Source of the DNA: Rhizaria sp. SCN 62-66
Taxonomy: Eukaryota > Rhizaria, unplaced
Assembly: GCA_001724265.1 (NCBI GenBank)
Contig: MEDY01000100.1
Location: forward strand, 1-64,000
Direction: 5' to 3'
Length of the DNA stretch: 64,000 nt
The position numbers and the translations under genes were made by a program. The notes under the pieces are model-generated. The model saw only the letters and a program-made list of their open reading frames with translations, searched no databases and had not been told where the DNA came from. Positions 20,360 to 32,100 of the stretch are shown in pieces. The first letter of the stretch is position 1, and each line of letters starts with the position of its first letter.

Positions 20360-23300
20360 ATGTCGAGTCGCCGCGTTCTCGACAACGACGATGACGAGGT
20401 CGATATCGACGCTCTCATCCTTAACCAGGGTACGATTTTAGCAACGTCATATTTATGTTCTACCGATTTACGCAGGTTGCATCCTTCCGCGCCTTTGTTG
20501 TCATAATGTGCACTCGTGTTTGTTCTCACGACCGACACCTTTGTTCCACTCCTTGGTCCTACTTGCTCCCCTTGCTCGCTTCACTCTGCGTCACACAGGC
20601 GCCACTGAGGACGCGTTTGCGGGCTTCACCAGCACCCCCACGGACAAGGGCATTGTTATGCGCGACGCTGATGACGTCGCCAACCTCGAAATCGACGACA
20701 TTTTCGACGGCCTCGCGCCTGAGCCCACCACCAGCTCCAGCTCCAGCTCTGCTTCGGCCTCTGCCGCCGGCGACTCGTTCACTACCCCGCGCCACGTGCG
20801 CTCCCGCGGCCGGTACACGGACGTTGCCAGCGGCACTCCGGGCTGGTTCCGGCTGCAGGCGTCGCCCCCCACCAGCACGCTCTACATCTCCCGCCAGGTA
20901 CTGCCACGTTCACTAAAGCCAGGATATCTCAACATAACTAAAACATTCTAACGTGTAACCTTGCTGCAATATGAATCTTGCGACATAACATTATTGTATG
21001 GAGTTTCCATCTAACATCTATTATCCTCGTTGTTTTGCACTCTGTATTCTACCTGTGCTCTCCAGGACCCCGGCCGCACTGTGTTGACTCTCCCGGCCCT
21101 CAGCTCAAGCTCTAGCTCTAGCTCTAACGCGCGCGCCAAGGCCGAAACCATCGAGTTCGAGCCCCCCGCGTCCGTCATCGGCGCCAGCACCTCGACCTCC
21201 GTTGCCCTCGACAACGGCATCGCCGCCATCAATCTGGATGACACCGCCGCCGCTGGCTCTCAGTCCGACGGGAACCCACACCAGCAGATCGCCATCAGCA
21301 CGGCGTCGGGCGCGCTCATGCCGCTGATTGACCAGCCCAAGTTCGAGATCCGGTCTGCTGCGGCCTCGGTGCGCGCCGCGAAGGAGGCCGCGGCGGCCAA
21401 GGCAGCCGAGGACAACCGCACGGGCGCCGAGGCGCAGCTCCGGTCCGCGCTGCTCTTCGGCGGTAAGGTCACCACGCGCGTCAACAACAGCACAGTCGAC
21501 AGCAAGGACAACAGCAGCAGCAGCTCTGCCAGCGCCAGTGCCAGCGCTGACTCGAGCTCCAGCTCGGCGAGTCATGTGACCGTGAGCAGCATCCCCCTGG
21601 GCCACGGCTACAGCATCCCACAGGACGACCTCCGGCAGCAAATCGACCGACTGGACGCCTCGGTGCTGCGCCGCACCTACAGCATCCTTGACAGCGAGGC
21701 TGTCAAGCTATATTCCGCGGTCAAGTCAGGCGCCATCGCCAACCCCGTCAAGACCGAGCCAGGCGCCGCGAGTGCTGACGCTGCCGCCGACGACGACGAT
21801 GACTGCGAGCCGATCGACTCGAGCGATCTCAGTGCGCTGGGCGCGCCGTCGCTGCGCGTGGGCTACTTCACCGGCCGCATCCGCGACGATGAGGCCGCGG
21901 GGCCCGGCGCGACGGGGCTCAACAAGCTCCGCCCCGGCAACGTCATCCTCGAGGGCGTCAAGGCGCTGCCCGGCTGCGCCCGCGTGCGACTCGGCCACGC
22001 CGCGCTGTCCAACGTCTCGCTCTTCCCCGGCCAGGTCGTCGTCGTGCGCGGCGTGAACCACACCGGCAGCACAATCGTCGCCGACGCCATCTTCAGCGAA
22101 TGCGCGCTGCCTACCAAGGAGGAGTTCTTCGGCGTCAACGTTAACACCTCCGCCGTCGGTGCCAGTACATCTGCGATGTCTGCCAGTGCGAAGATGACTG
22201 ACGGCGAGGAGGCCAAGAGCGAGAACAAGGCCGCCGCCAAGGGCGTCACCGTTAAGGCCGAGCCCGGCACCGCCGCCGCTGCCTCCGCGAGCTCTCACAG
22301 CGCGAGTAGTGACAGCCTCGCGCCCTCCGGCAGTAGTAGCTCGAGCGAGCCGACCGTGTTCTGTCCCGACGGGCTGTCGATGATCGTCGCGTGCGGCCCC
22401 TTCACGACGACGGACAACATAACCAACGCGCCGCTGTCGGACCTGCTGGCCTCGATCACAGCGTCGCCCGCGACCGCGCCCGCCGTGCTCATGCTCTGCG
22501 GCCCCTTCGTCGACGCAGAGAACCACCCCATGCTCAAGCCTGGTAAGTGACTATACCCCTATTAGGACAGAATTGAAATGATTTAAAAGGCTTGATTTCC
22601 ACCAATATCATGAAATATGTTTTTTTAACTCTATTTTGCGATTATTATCTTATCTTATTTTATTTTGCGTGATTTTTCATGAAAACAGATGTTTTCCGCA
22701 GCTCAACCTACGAGGGCTACTACGAGGCCCTGATCAACGACGTCGTCGTTCGGCTCGAGTCCGCCAAGCTTCCCACCAAGGTCATTGTTGTGCCTTCCCT
22801 CAAGGACACGCACCACTTCGGTTTCTCGCTGCCGCAGCCGCCGTTCGCGTTCAATCCGGACCCGTCGCGCGTGTTCAACGTGTCCAACCCCGCGCTGCTC
22901 AACATCGCAGGCACGCTCGTTGCCGTCACCAGCCACGACATTGTCTCCGAGCTCGGCCGCGTCGAGCTCTACGCGGAGCACAACAACGCCACTAACGCCG
23001 CGGTCAAGTCCGAGAAGTCCGAGACCGCTGCGAGCGACTCTTCGTCTACCTCAGCCTCTGCCTCCGCGATTGCTGAGGAGAGCAAGTCTGCAAGTAGTGC
23101 CGGTGCGAGTGCGGGTGCGTCAACGACGCACCCGAAGGACCGCCGTCTGATCCGCTTGGTTTCCGCGCTGCTGGACCAGGGCTCGTTCTACCCCATCTAC
23201 CCCCCGCCCGCGGGAACCAGCGTCGACCAGACGGCTTCGGCGCACGGGTTGGGCTTGTCGATTCCGGTCGCGCCCGACGTGCTCATCACGCCCTCGCGCC

Positions 23301-23512
23301 TCACGCGTTTCGCAGACCGTATCCCGCTGCCCGGCCGCGGCTTCTCAGGCCGCCGCAGTGACCCTGCGGTAGACTGCGAGCGCGCCGTCGTGTGCATCAA
23401 CCCGGAGTACCTCGCTAAAGGGCCCTCTGGCGGGTCCTACGCCGTGGTGACCGTGGGGCAGGGCAACGGGCCCGTGCCCGCCAGGACCAAGGTCGAGGTC
23501 GTCAAGATCTGA
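20360..23512 (+). CDS. POLA2: DNA polymerase alpha-primase subunit B
   Basis: Four exons: 20360-20429, 20599-20897, 21066-22542 and 22689-23512. The product is 889 aa and the stop is TGA. Introns are 169, 168 and 146 nt, with donors GTACG, GTACT and GTAAG. POLA2 is the non-catalytic scaffold that ties the polymerase alpha catalytic subunit to primase during initiation of DNA synthesis. The OB-fold region is visible from about residue 388 (VGYFTGRIRDDE, then NVSLFPGQVVVVRGVNH). The inactive calcineurin-like phosphoesterase domain starts near residue 558 (MIVACGPFTTTDNI, VLMLCGPFVDAENHP) and crosses the last intron (LKP|DVFRSSTYEGYYEALI). It continues with VIVVPSLKDTHHFGFSLPQP, FNVSNPALLNIAG and SHDIVSELGRVELY. 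The ending AVVCINPEYLAKG is standard. The family is usually about 600 residues; the excess is Ser/Ala-rich inserts between 124 and 380 and within the phosphoesterase domain. Confidence 0.95.
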
Positions 23513-23614
23513 AGTGAGAGGACAACAGATGTAATGTGTTGGAGTATTACTTAGATCCTCGACTGTGGCCTTGTTCGGGCCAGTTATATGTTGTGTTTGT
23601 CGATGATTTTGAGC

Positions 23615-23620
23615 AATAAA
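23615..23620 (+). terminator. Poly(A) signal AATAAA of POLA2
   Basis: A canonical AATAAA about 100 nt after the POLA2 TGA, inside the 240-nt convergent spacer shared with the 317-aa gene on the other strand. Confidence 0.6.
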
Positions 23621-23752
23621 ACAGTTTTTCTTGGATTTTAGTTGTCTGTATGTGTATTGATCGTGGATGACGACATTATCAGGCTAGGTAGTGATGGTTC
23701 CGAGTCTAGGTAAAGTTATGGAGCTCTGAGCAGGACAAGAGCAGCAGTAGCT

Positions 23753-24852
23753 TCAGTTGTTGCTGCCTGCCTCAGTCTCGGCGGCGGTGTCGCTGACCGT
23801 GGTGTTCAAGAGGGCCTCGAATGCAGCATAATCGTCCTCGTACGCCGCAAGCGCAGTCTCTGTAGAAGCGACTGTGTTGGCGTCTGTCTTAGCACTGTCC
23901 GTATCAACGCTGGTGCTGCCGTTAGCGTTGGTATCGGCATTGTCGTTACGACTAACAACGACCTTAAGCGGTGTCATTGCAAGCCGCTCTGATGCTGTTA
24001 AGGCAGTATCAACCGCGTAGCGAGCTTCGTTCACTGCCGCGGCGGCAGCGGCAGCGGCGTGGCTCGCGAACGCACTGTGGTCGCAGAGAGCAACAGCTAC
24101 ATCGGCGCATTCGGCGCCCGCAGCAAGCTTTAGCGTTGTCTGTGCAGTCACTGCACTCGCAGCGGCGGCGGCCGTAGCCCATTTGCGCCGCAGCTGAGTC
24201 AGCGGAGGCGTCATAGCGCGCAGAACTAAGTCTACAAGCTTAGATGACTGCAAACAGAAAATGAGAGGGATGGTACCAAACGGAATTGATGGATGTGAGA
24301 TAACAGCTATACCGGATTTCAACAAGTTTCCAAACATCATAAGCACACATGAATTAATAAAATATACATCATTCGTTTTGTTTTGCGACGTACCGAGCAG
24401 TAGATGTGGAAGTGGAGCGGCTCCGGCAGCGTAGCACCTGGCGGCGGCGGCGTCACTAGCGCGCCCCTGACCTCCACGACCACAGCAGCGGTCTGCGCCG
24501 CGGGCGCTGCGCCGTATGTCGTCGCCTGCTGCTGCTGCTGCTGTTTGTCGTGGTGCTGGAGCACACGCTGCCAGTCGACGGCGTGGACTGACTGTGCGAG
24601 ACCAAGTAACGACGGGAGCACGTCGGGCAGACCCAGGTGGGCGGCCTCAAAGAGCTCGAAACCGAGCAAAAGCTTCACGGGCGGCGGAGCCAGGCGCGCG
24701 GTGGAGCGGTTGAGTCCGAATTTGAGGCCCTCAAGCTCCTTGGGGTTGTATGGCACGGCTGGGACAAGGCCTGTGGACGTGGCAGGCATAGCGGGCCGCA
24801 GGCGCGGCGAGCCGCTCTGGCTGCGATCGAAAGACGAGCCTCGGTCGTACAT
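23753..24852 (-). CDS. Hypothetical protein, 317 aa
   Basis: Exons on the minus strand are 24852-24394 and 24247-23753. The 146-nt intron starts GTACGTCG and ends TTTGCAG at phase 0, and the stop is TGA. The ATG at 24852 (MYDRGSSFDRS) is the first in frame; the frame stays open further upstream, but only by way of non-ATG codons. No family is recognised. The middle looks globular (LKFGLNRSTARL, KLLLGFELFEAAHLGLPDVL, LAQSVHAVDWQRVLQ) and is followed by a short poly-Gln. Across the splice, LHFHIYCS|SSKLVDLVLRAM is likely strand-helix structure. The tail is Ala-rich with several negatively charged residues. The gene is convergent with POLA2 and divergent from the calcium channel gene. The intact frame across a typical intron makes it a credible gene. 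Confidence 0.75.
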
Positions 24853-25315
24853 AATTGAAGACACAAAGTCGTATATACAAGGCACTGCTAATCAATATGT
24901 ATATAGCAGGTTTGACGATCAAGAACGGAAATACAAGCTCGATTCGCTGGTGTGCCCTCCTCAACTCGCACAGTGTTTCCAAGTTCGCAAAAAATCGGAG
25001 CGCTGACTGGAGGAGCGAGTCGACACACAGTCAAGATTTTTCGCAGCCAATTTGTGGCATGAGTTCATCGTTTAATTGTACCTAAACCAGTTATTCAAGG
25101 ATAAAACTTTATTTAATATTTGCTGACAACGTTCTTTTGCTATAATTTGTACGGTTGACTCATATACCTTATTTTTTACTGCTCCTGCCCGCATCTCCTC
25201 GAGTCCTCGCTTTAGTCTCTTCCTAGCGAGCCCACCACTTTTTCCCGAAGCCCCATAACATTTTCTATCAGCGAAGTAGATAGAGCCGCTGTTTTTCTAT
25301 CCTAACTCGCGTAAA
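24853..25315. promoter_or_regulatory. Divergent spacer between the 317-aa gene and the calcium channel gene
   Basis: An AT-rich region of 463 nt that should hold promoters for both genes. AT-rich runs such as those at about 25105-25125 are present. No element can be assigned with confidence. Confidence 0.35.
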
Positions 25316-26088
25316 ATGCCCGGTGGTATTTCTTCCTCGGGCGTTGCGAGCTTACCCGAGCCCCGGCGCGAATCTTCCCCCTCACAACCGGAGAGCGCCC
25401 CCGTGCTTCACGGCTCGGCCACTGCCCCGGACCCGCTCGCCAGCCCGCCAGCCCCGCACTGCCCGCCGTCCCCGTCCTCTGCCTCGCTCTCGGCGGGTAC
25501 GCGCACCCCCAGCAGTGCGGGCACGCCGTCTCCCGCCCGCTCCCGCGCGCACTCCCCGACCCTAAACTCGTCAACTCAACGAGAAACCGCAGGCAATTCA
25601 CCCCAGGCCGCCCCGCGCGCGCTCACGGTTGACCCCGAGCCCGACGCCACCGTCGCCGCTGCGGTGCATTTTGGCCCCGCGCCGGCGTCGCCCACCACGC
25701 GCCGCCGCCTGCTGCTGCGGCAGCCGCCCAGCGTTACCGTGACCGCCGCCACCACCGCAGAGACGCAAAGTAACAACAGCAACGGCCTTGTCACTGCAGC
25801 TCCTCTGCCGCCCCCGTCTGTGCCCCCTGCCCCGTCTCTTCCCCCCGCAACCTCTGTTTCTGTCACTGGCGCCGGCTCTAGCGCTGGCCCCGTGACTGCG
25901 ACTGCCACTGCGACTGGGACGGAGACCGGGACTGCGAGCGCTGCCGCTACCGTGCCGCCGGCGCTCGCCGTCTCCTCCGCGGCCGCGCACGCGCTGGACT
26001 CGCTCACGGCGCTGCTGCGCGGGCAGGCGCAGTTCCTTCTTGTCGCGGGCCACGAGCTGGGCGTGGACGGCGCCGACGACCTCGAGAT

Positions 26089-26125
<37 letters not shown>

Positions 26126-29100
26126 GATGCGAGCAACACTCTCGTCGCCCGGAGCAAGGGCAGCAACTCGGTCGACGGCTACGAGGGCATCCGTCTTGCA
26201 GCCGGGCTGCCAGACGGCTTAACTTCCACCTCCAGCACCGTTGGCGACGCTGGCGGCCTGCATTCCACCTCTACAAGCCCTAACGCCGCCGCGGCCGCTG
26301 CCGCGGCCGCTGCCGCCGCGGCCGCTGCCGCCGCGGCCGCCGACGCCGCCGACGCCGAGGGCGCGGCCGCCGTGGCCGCCGAGCGCCGCCGCCGCCGTGC
26401 GCTGTTGCGGGCGGCGCGGCACACGCGCTGGGAGGTGCCGCTACCCATGGGCGCTGCGGCAGTGCTGGAATACGAGCAGCTGCACGGGTCGCTGCCGGAG
26501 CCGGGGACGGCCGAAAGCGACGCTCTCTTCCACATCACTTCCAACAACAACAGCGCCAACGTCAACGGCAATGGGAGCAGCACCGCGGGCAAGTTTCAGT
26601 CCGGCCTCGTCGGTGCGAGTTTGAGCGTGAGTCTCAGCCACGCTGGCAGCGGCGCTCACCGGCCCGGGCTGCGGCAGGGGCTGTCCGAGGTCGCGCTCGA
26701 CGCCGCCACGTTAGCCCGCGACGATACGTTCAATAACAACTTTAGCGCGAGTCCGAGCGCGAACGTCGGGGGCAACTTCACTAACGGCGGCTTCTTTTCG
26801 CTCGCGCGCAACAACGGGCTCGTGCCTTCTGACTCCGCCGCGAACGGCGGCAGCGCGCTGCTGAACAGCTCGAGCGTCGCGGACGGCGACAGCGGCTTTG
26901 TCGGCAGCAGCAGCGGCTGGGGCGGCGACGGCGAGCGCCTCAGCAGCCTCGACCCCGGCGCGTACAACTACACTGACACGGCTACAGACGACAACAACAA
27001 CAATAACAATACTAACAACGCCAACTCTTTGGGCCACACCGCACCGAATGCGCTTGTGTTGTCGTCGTCGAACTTGTCGAGTAACGCGAACAACAGCACC
27101 GCAAGCCTGGTTTCGACGCCGACCGCCGCGGCCGGACTGGGCCTGTCGCTGGCGTCGTCGTCGCGCCTCGGCGGGTCGCTGCTGGAGGCGCGCGAGGACG
27201 GCTCCCGCACGCACACGGTCACCAACAACGTCGTGCGCTGGCTTAAGGTGTGCATCAAGCCCGCCAAGTACGTCGGCCCCGACGAGCGCGCCGCCGCCAA
27301 GCGCAGGCAGGAGCAGGAACGGCTGCACGGCCAGTCGCAGTCGCGGCGCATCGTCATGGACACGCTTGGCATGGGCATCGCGGCTTCGGCGAAAACTAAC
27401 TACAACAGCAAATCAAACGCGTACGTCTTATAACCACTTCACAGAGCGATCTCCTCTGTAATGTTGCATTTTCACACAATTATATTATTTTAGTTTCCCA
27501 CTCATTTTTAACACCCTTTCATTCTTCGCCCCACACAGCGCTGACGACGTCGCTGCGGCGGACAAGGCCGCGGACGAGTTCATCGCCTCGCACCCGGTCT
27601 GGGACGGCGTGCGCACACGCCAGGACAAGATCGACCAGTACAAGCAGCGCTCCCTGCACTTTTTCGAGCCCGAACACCCGTTCCGGCGCGCGTGCATCAT
27701 GACGGTGCACAACAAGTGGTTCGACCGGCTAATCGCAGTCACCGTCTTCGTCTGCTTCTTGTTCCTCGCCTTCGCCTCGGCGCGGGAGTCCCGCACCATG
27801 GCTACGGAGAAGAACATCTTCTACTGGGCCGAGCTGTCCTTTTCCACGCTCTTCACGATCGAGTTCCTGCTCAAGATTGTCGCCATGGGCTTCATCAACG
27901 CCGGGCCCCGCAGCTACCTCCGCAGCGGGTATAACATCATCGACTTCTGCGTGCTCTGGGTGGGCTGGATGTCGCTATCGCCACAGATCCGCTGGACCGC
28001 CATCCGGTCTCTGCGTTTGCTGCGTATCATCAAAATCGTCAACGCCATCAAGGGCATCCGCATCCAGGTCACCGCGATCATCTCGTCCATCCCTTCGCTG
28101 CGGTCAGTCTTCATGTTTTCCATGTACATCATCGTGCTCTTCGCCGTCTTCTTCACGCGCTTCGCCATGGGCGAAATGCGCTACCGCTGCACCGACTCGT
28201 CCACGGCCACAGCGCCGCCGGAGGTCGTGCTTTCGGGCCCCATGTGCTCCACGGACCCGTTCTGGGGCCGCAAATGCTCCGTGGCCGACTACGGGCCCGA
28301 CGCGGGCTGCCGCGACATCGGTGCCAATCCGAACTGGGGCGTTACGTCCTTCGACAACGTCGGCGTTGCCGCACTTAACATGCTCATCTGCACCTCGATG
28401 GAAGGCTGGAGCGAGATTATGTACTTGTACGGCGAAGTGACGACGCGCTGGATGTACATCCCGTTCCTCATCTTCATGCTGCTGGCCGCCTACGTCGCGC
28501 TGCGCTTTATCTCAGCCGTGCTGGTGCTGCGCTACGAGCAGGGCAAGGCCGCCGCCGAGTCGATTGAGGCGCTGTTCAAGTGGAAGAAGACCCGCCAGCA
28601 GCGCATCACGGTCAACAAGGTCGGCGGCATCGACGGCCAGGTCGCCGACATCTCCGCGCCGCAGCCCTCCGCGGCTTTCAGCGAGCTGGACAGAACCGTG
28701 AGCGTGGCTCCTGTGGCGACATCCATGGGCGCTGTGCTGGCGCAGGTCTCGCCCCGCGCGCTCTCCGCGAACAGCGCGTGCGGCGGCGCGGGCAGCAGCG
28801 GCAACCTGCTCACGCACAGCTCGAGCGTTTTCGCCAGCTCCGGATCCGGCGCCACCGCCACCGCTAGCGCTAGCAATGGCTCTGCTGCTGGTGCTGCTGG
28901 CAAGGGGCATGATGTGCCTCTGTATCTCGCTGCTGCGGCTGAGGTCGAGGCCGCCGCCGCTGCTGCTGCCGCCGCCGTCGCGGTCACCGACAACTCGACT
29001 GCGAGTGCAGGCGTGGAGATGCCGGTGCCCGCTGACCTGCCGTTCGAGATCCCCGTCTCCGCTCCCGTGACCTTCGCGATGGCGCTGGCGTGGCAACAGG

Positions 29101-32100
29101 TCGGCGACAAGGCCTCGTCCTTTGTCCACTCGGACCTCACCGGCAGCGCTGCCAACGCCAACGCGGCCTCGGCTGAGGCTGCGACTGCCGGCGCGGGTGA
29201 CGCGGCGGGGAAGACGCGCTCTCGCTCGGGCACGAAGACCTCGGTGCCCCGGGCTCCCAGTGCTCCGAGCGCGGCTGCTGCTGGCGGCATCATTGCGAGT
29301 AAGTTCAACGAGGAGGAGGAAGAGGAGGATGCCGTGAGGCCCATGCCTAGCTTTGGCCGCACCGCCGCTGCCTCCACGGCCTCAGTCGCCCCCGTCACCG
29401 CGCCTACTCAGGGCGCTCAGAGCGCGCAGAGCGAGCATGCTCACGATCATATGGTGCTGCGCCTGAACACGGGGCTGACGATCAACAGCAACGTCGACGA
29501 CAGCGACGACGATGACGAGCACGCCCACGCCCGCCACATCGTCGACTCCAACGGCATTGCGGGGACGCTGACAGGCGACAACGACAACGGCGACGACTTC
29601 GGGCTCGCGTCCCCGAACCAGTTCACCGCGCCGCCCACCCAGCCCATGCCGCTCACGCCCTCGGTCTCGCTCACCGTCACAAACAGCCGCAACGCCGCCG
29701 CGGGCCCCGTCATCGGCGGCGGCGGCGGCCCGTACAAGTCCCCTGGGGTGGTCCCGCGGTCGCCGCGCTGCTCCCCGCTGGCGCTGGCGATGCCGCTGCC
29801 GGCGATCACGCCCACCGCGCGCCTCAGCATCGTCGGCACAGGCTCGCTCCTCGCGCCGCACGACCCCAACGCCAGCGGCCACGCCACCGCCGCCGCGGGC
29901 GACTCGGCGACAGACCCGCAGCAGCAGCAACAGGCGCAGACGCCATTGCAGCAGCAGATGCAGCGTCGCCGCGCGTCCTTCAACCGCTCCTCCGCCACGG
30001 GCGCCTCCCTGAGCCGCGGCTGGGACGTCGACACGCTCGACTCAGGCTACGGCGGACCCTCGGCCGACCCCCTCGCGGCCGCCGGATTTACGCAGCCACC
30101 CATGGACGCCGGCCTGCAGCCGCCGCAGCAGTACGGCCGGTCGCCGGTGGTCCCGGGCGCCGCCGGCAACACGCTCACGGTTCCCGGGCTGTTGCTGACC
30201 GCCGCGGGCGCCCCGGGCGGCAGCCGCGGCAACAGCCCCGGCGCCAGCCCCCGGGGCAGCGTCAGCCGCGGCATGCCCTTCTTCAGCCCCGGTGGCCGCG
30301 CCAACCCCGGGAGCAGCTCGGCCGCGACGCCGGTCGGCGTGATGGGCGACGACGCGGTCATCGCCCCCCGCAGCGCCAGCGCCAGTGTGGCGTCACCGCG
30401 CAAGGTGCCCGACCTGGCGCTACCGCCGCCGCCCGTGCCGGCCCCACCGCCCCCGGACGACGACGACGACGATGTCCACGACGGCGGCAGCAGGGGCCCG
30501 CTGGCGCCCCCGCACCCGCCGCCGCGCCCCGACGGCAGCGGCGCGAACGACGGCACGCCCGCGACCGCTGCCGCTGACGCAGAGGCGCTGGCCGAACTGA
30601 CGCGGCAGCGCGGCGCGTCCCGGCTCCGGTCCGACACCGTCTCCCTCGTGTCCCCCTCGAACGCCAACGCTGATATCGCTGACAACGTCGACTTCAATCG
30701 CCAGGCCAGCGGCAGCGTCTCGCGCAGCGGCGGTGTCGAGTCCGGCAACAGCTTCCGCGGCCAGCCCCGGCTGCGCGCGGCGACCCAGGCGCTGCCGCCG
30801 CAGCAGCAGCAGGCGCCGCCGTCGCCGGTGCCGAGCAACAGCGCACGGCTGCTGGGCGCGGGCGGTGCGGCGGGCAGCAGCAGCAGCGGGACACCTATGC
30901 AGCGCAGCAGGTTCTACTCGCAGACGCACTAGCCACAGGCGCTGTCACAGCAGGGGGAGCGGTCCAACACGCAGCAACAGCAGCAGCAGCAGCAGCGGAG
31001 ACTGCGGCACCGCGTGCCTAAGGCTACCGGTGTGTCTTCAACCGGCGATAACGGTGACACAAACAACAACGCGGGCGGCGCCAGCGACATGTTCACGTTC
31101 GGCTACGACCACGACGACGATCACGACGACAACAACGACGATGGTGACGACAACTACAACGGCGAAAACGCCGCGGCCGCCGGTGAGAAGGCCGGTCTGA
31201 GCAAGGACAAGGACAACTCACGGTCCTTTTGGGAGGCGCTGCGCATCGGCTGCGTGCGATGCTGCCAGCGCGGCGGCTCGGGCGGCTGCTTCGCGCGCTC
31301 GGACCCGCGGTATGACCCCGCGCTGGGCTACGCCGTGGACCAAAAGAAGGACAAGGCCGAGGACGAATACCACGGCTGCTACTCGAAGCGCGCTGTGTGT
31401 GTGCGCAACCCCTTCCGGCTGCGCGTGGGCCACGTCGTCCGGTCCATTGTGTTCCAGCTCGTGATTTACCTGATCGTGCTGTACAACACTGTGACCATCT
31501 CGGTGCAGTACTACGGCATGAGCACCAGCATGAGCGACTGGATCTACGCGTCCACGCTCTGCTGCACCGCGCTTTTTCTCGCCGAGGGCCTGCTCAAGCT
31601 CTACGGTCTGGGCCCCTACGAGTACTTCCGCTCCGGCTACAACCTCGCTGAGGCCGCGGTCACCATCGGCGCGCTCATTGAAGCTATTTTGACCGACGGC
31701 GTGTCCATCTCGGCGCTCCACGTGCTGCGGTTCATCCGCCTCTTCGAGGAGGACACGTTGCTGAAGGCCGCGAAGGACTACCGCGCCTGGCAGCTGCTGC
31801 GCAAGCAGGAGGCCGTGCAGCGCGCCTCGGACGCTGGCGACGCCGCCGCTTTGGCGGCCGCGACCGCGGCGCTGGCTGAGGAGGAGGAGGCCGCCGCCAA
31901 CGCCAACGGCGGCGGGGCGTCGTGGCAGCAGAGCAGCAAGTTCATTCGGACTAAGTACTTCATCCGTACCATCGTGTCCTCGGCTAAGGACACCTTCTAC
32001 TGCATCTGCATCCTGATCGCGTTCATCTTCTTCGCCGCCGTCATCGGCCGCTCGTTCTTGGAGGGCAAGATGGTCGACCTCGACGGATTCCCCGTGCGCA

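Noticed and set aside
24853-24885. Start of the 317-aa protein at 24885
   Set aside because: That codon is GTG on the minus strand. The first ATG in frame is at 24852.
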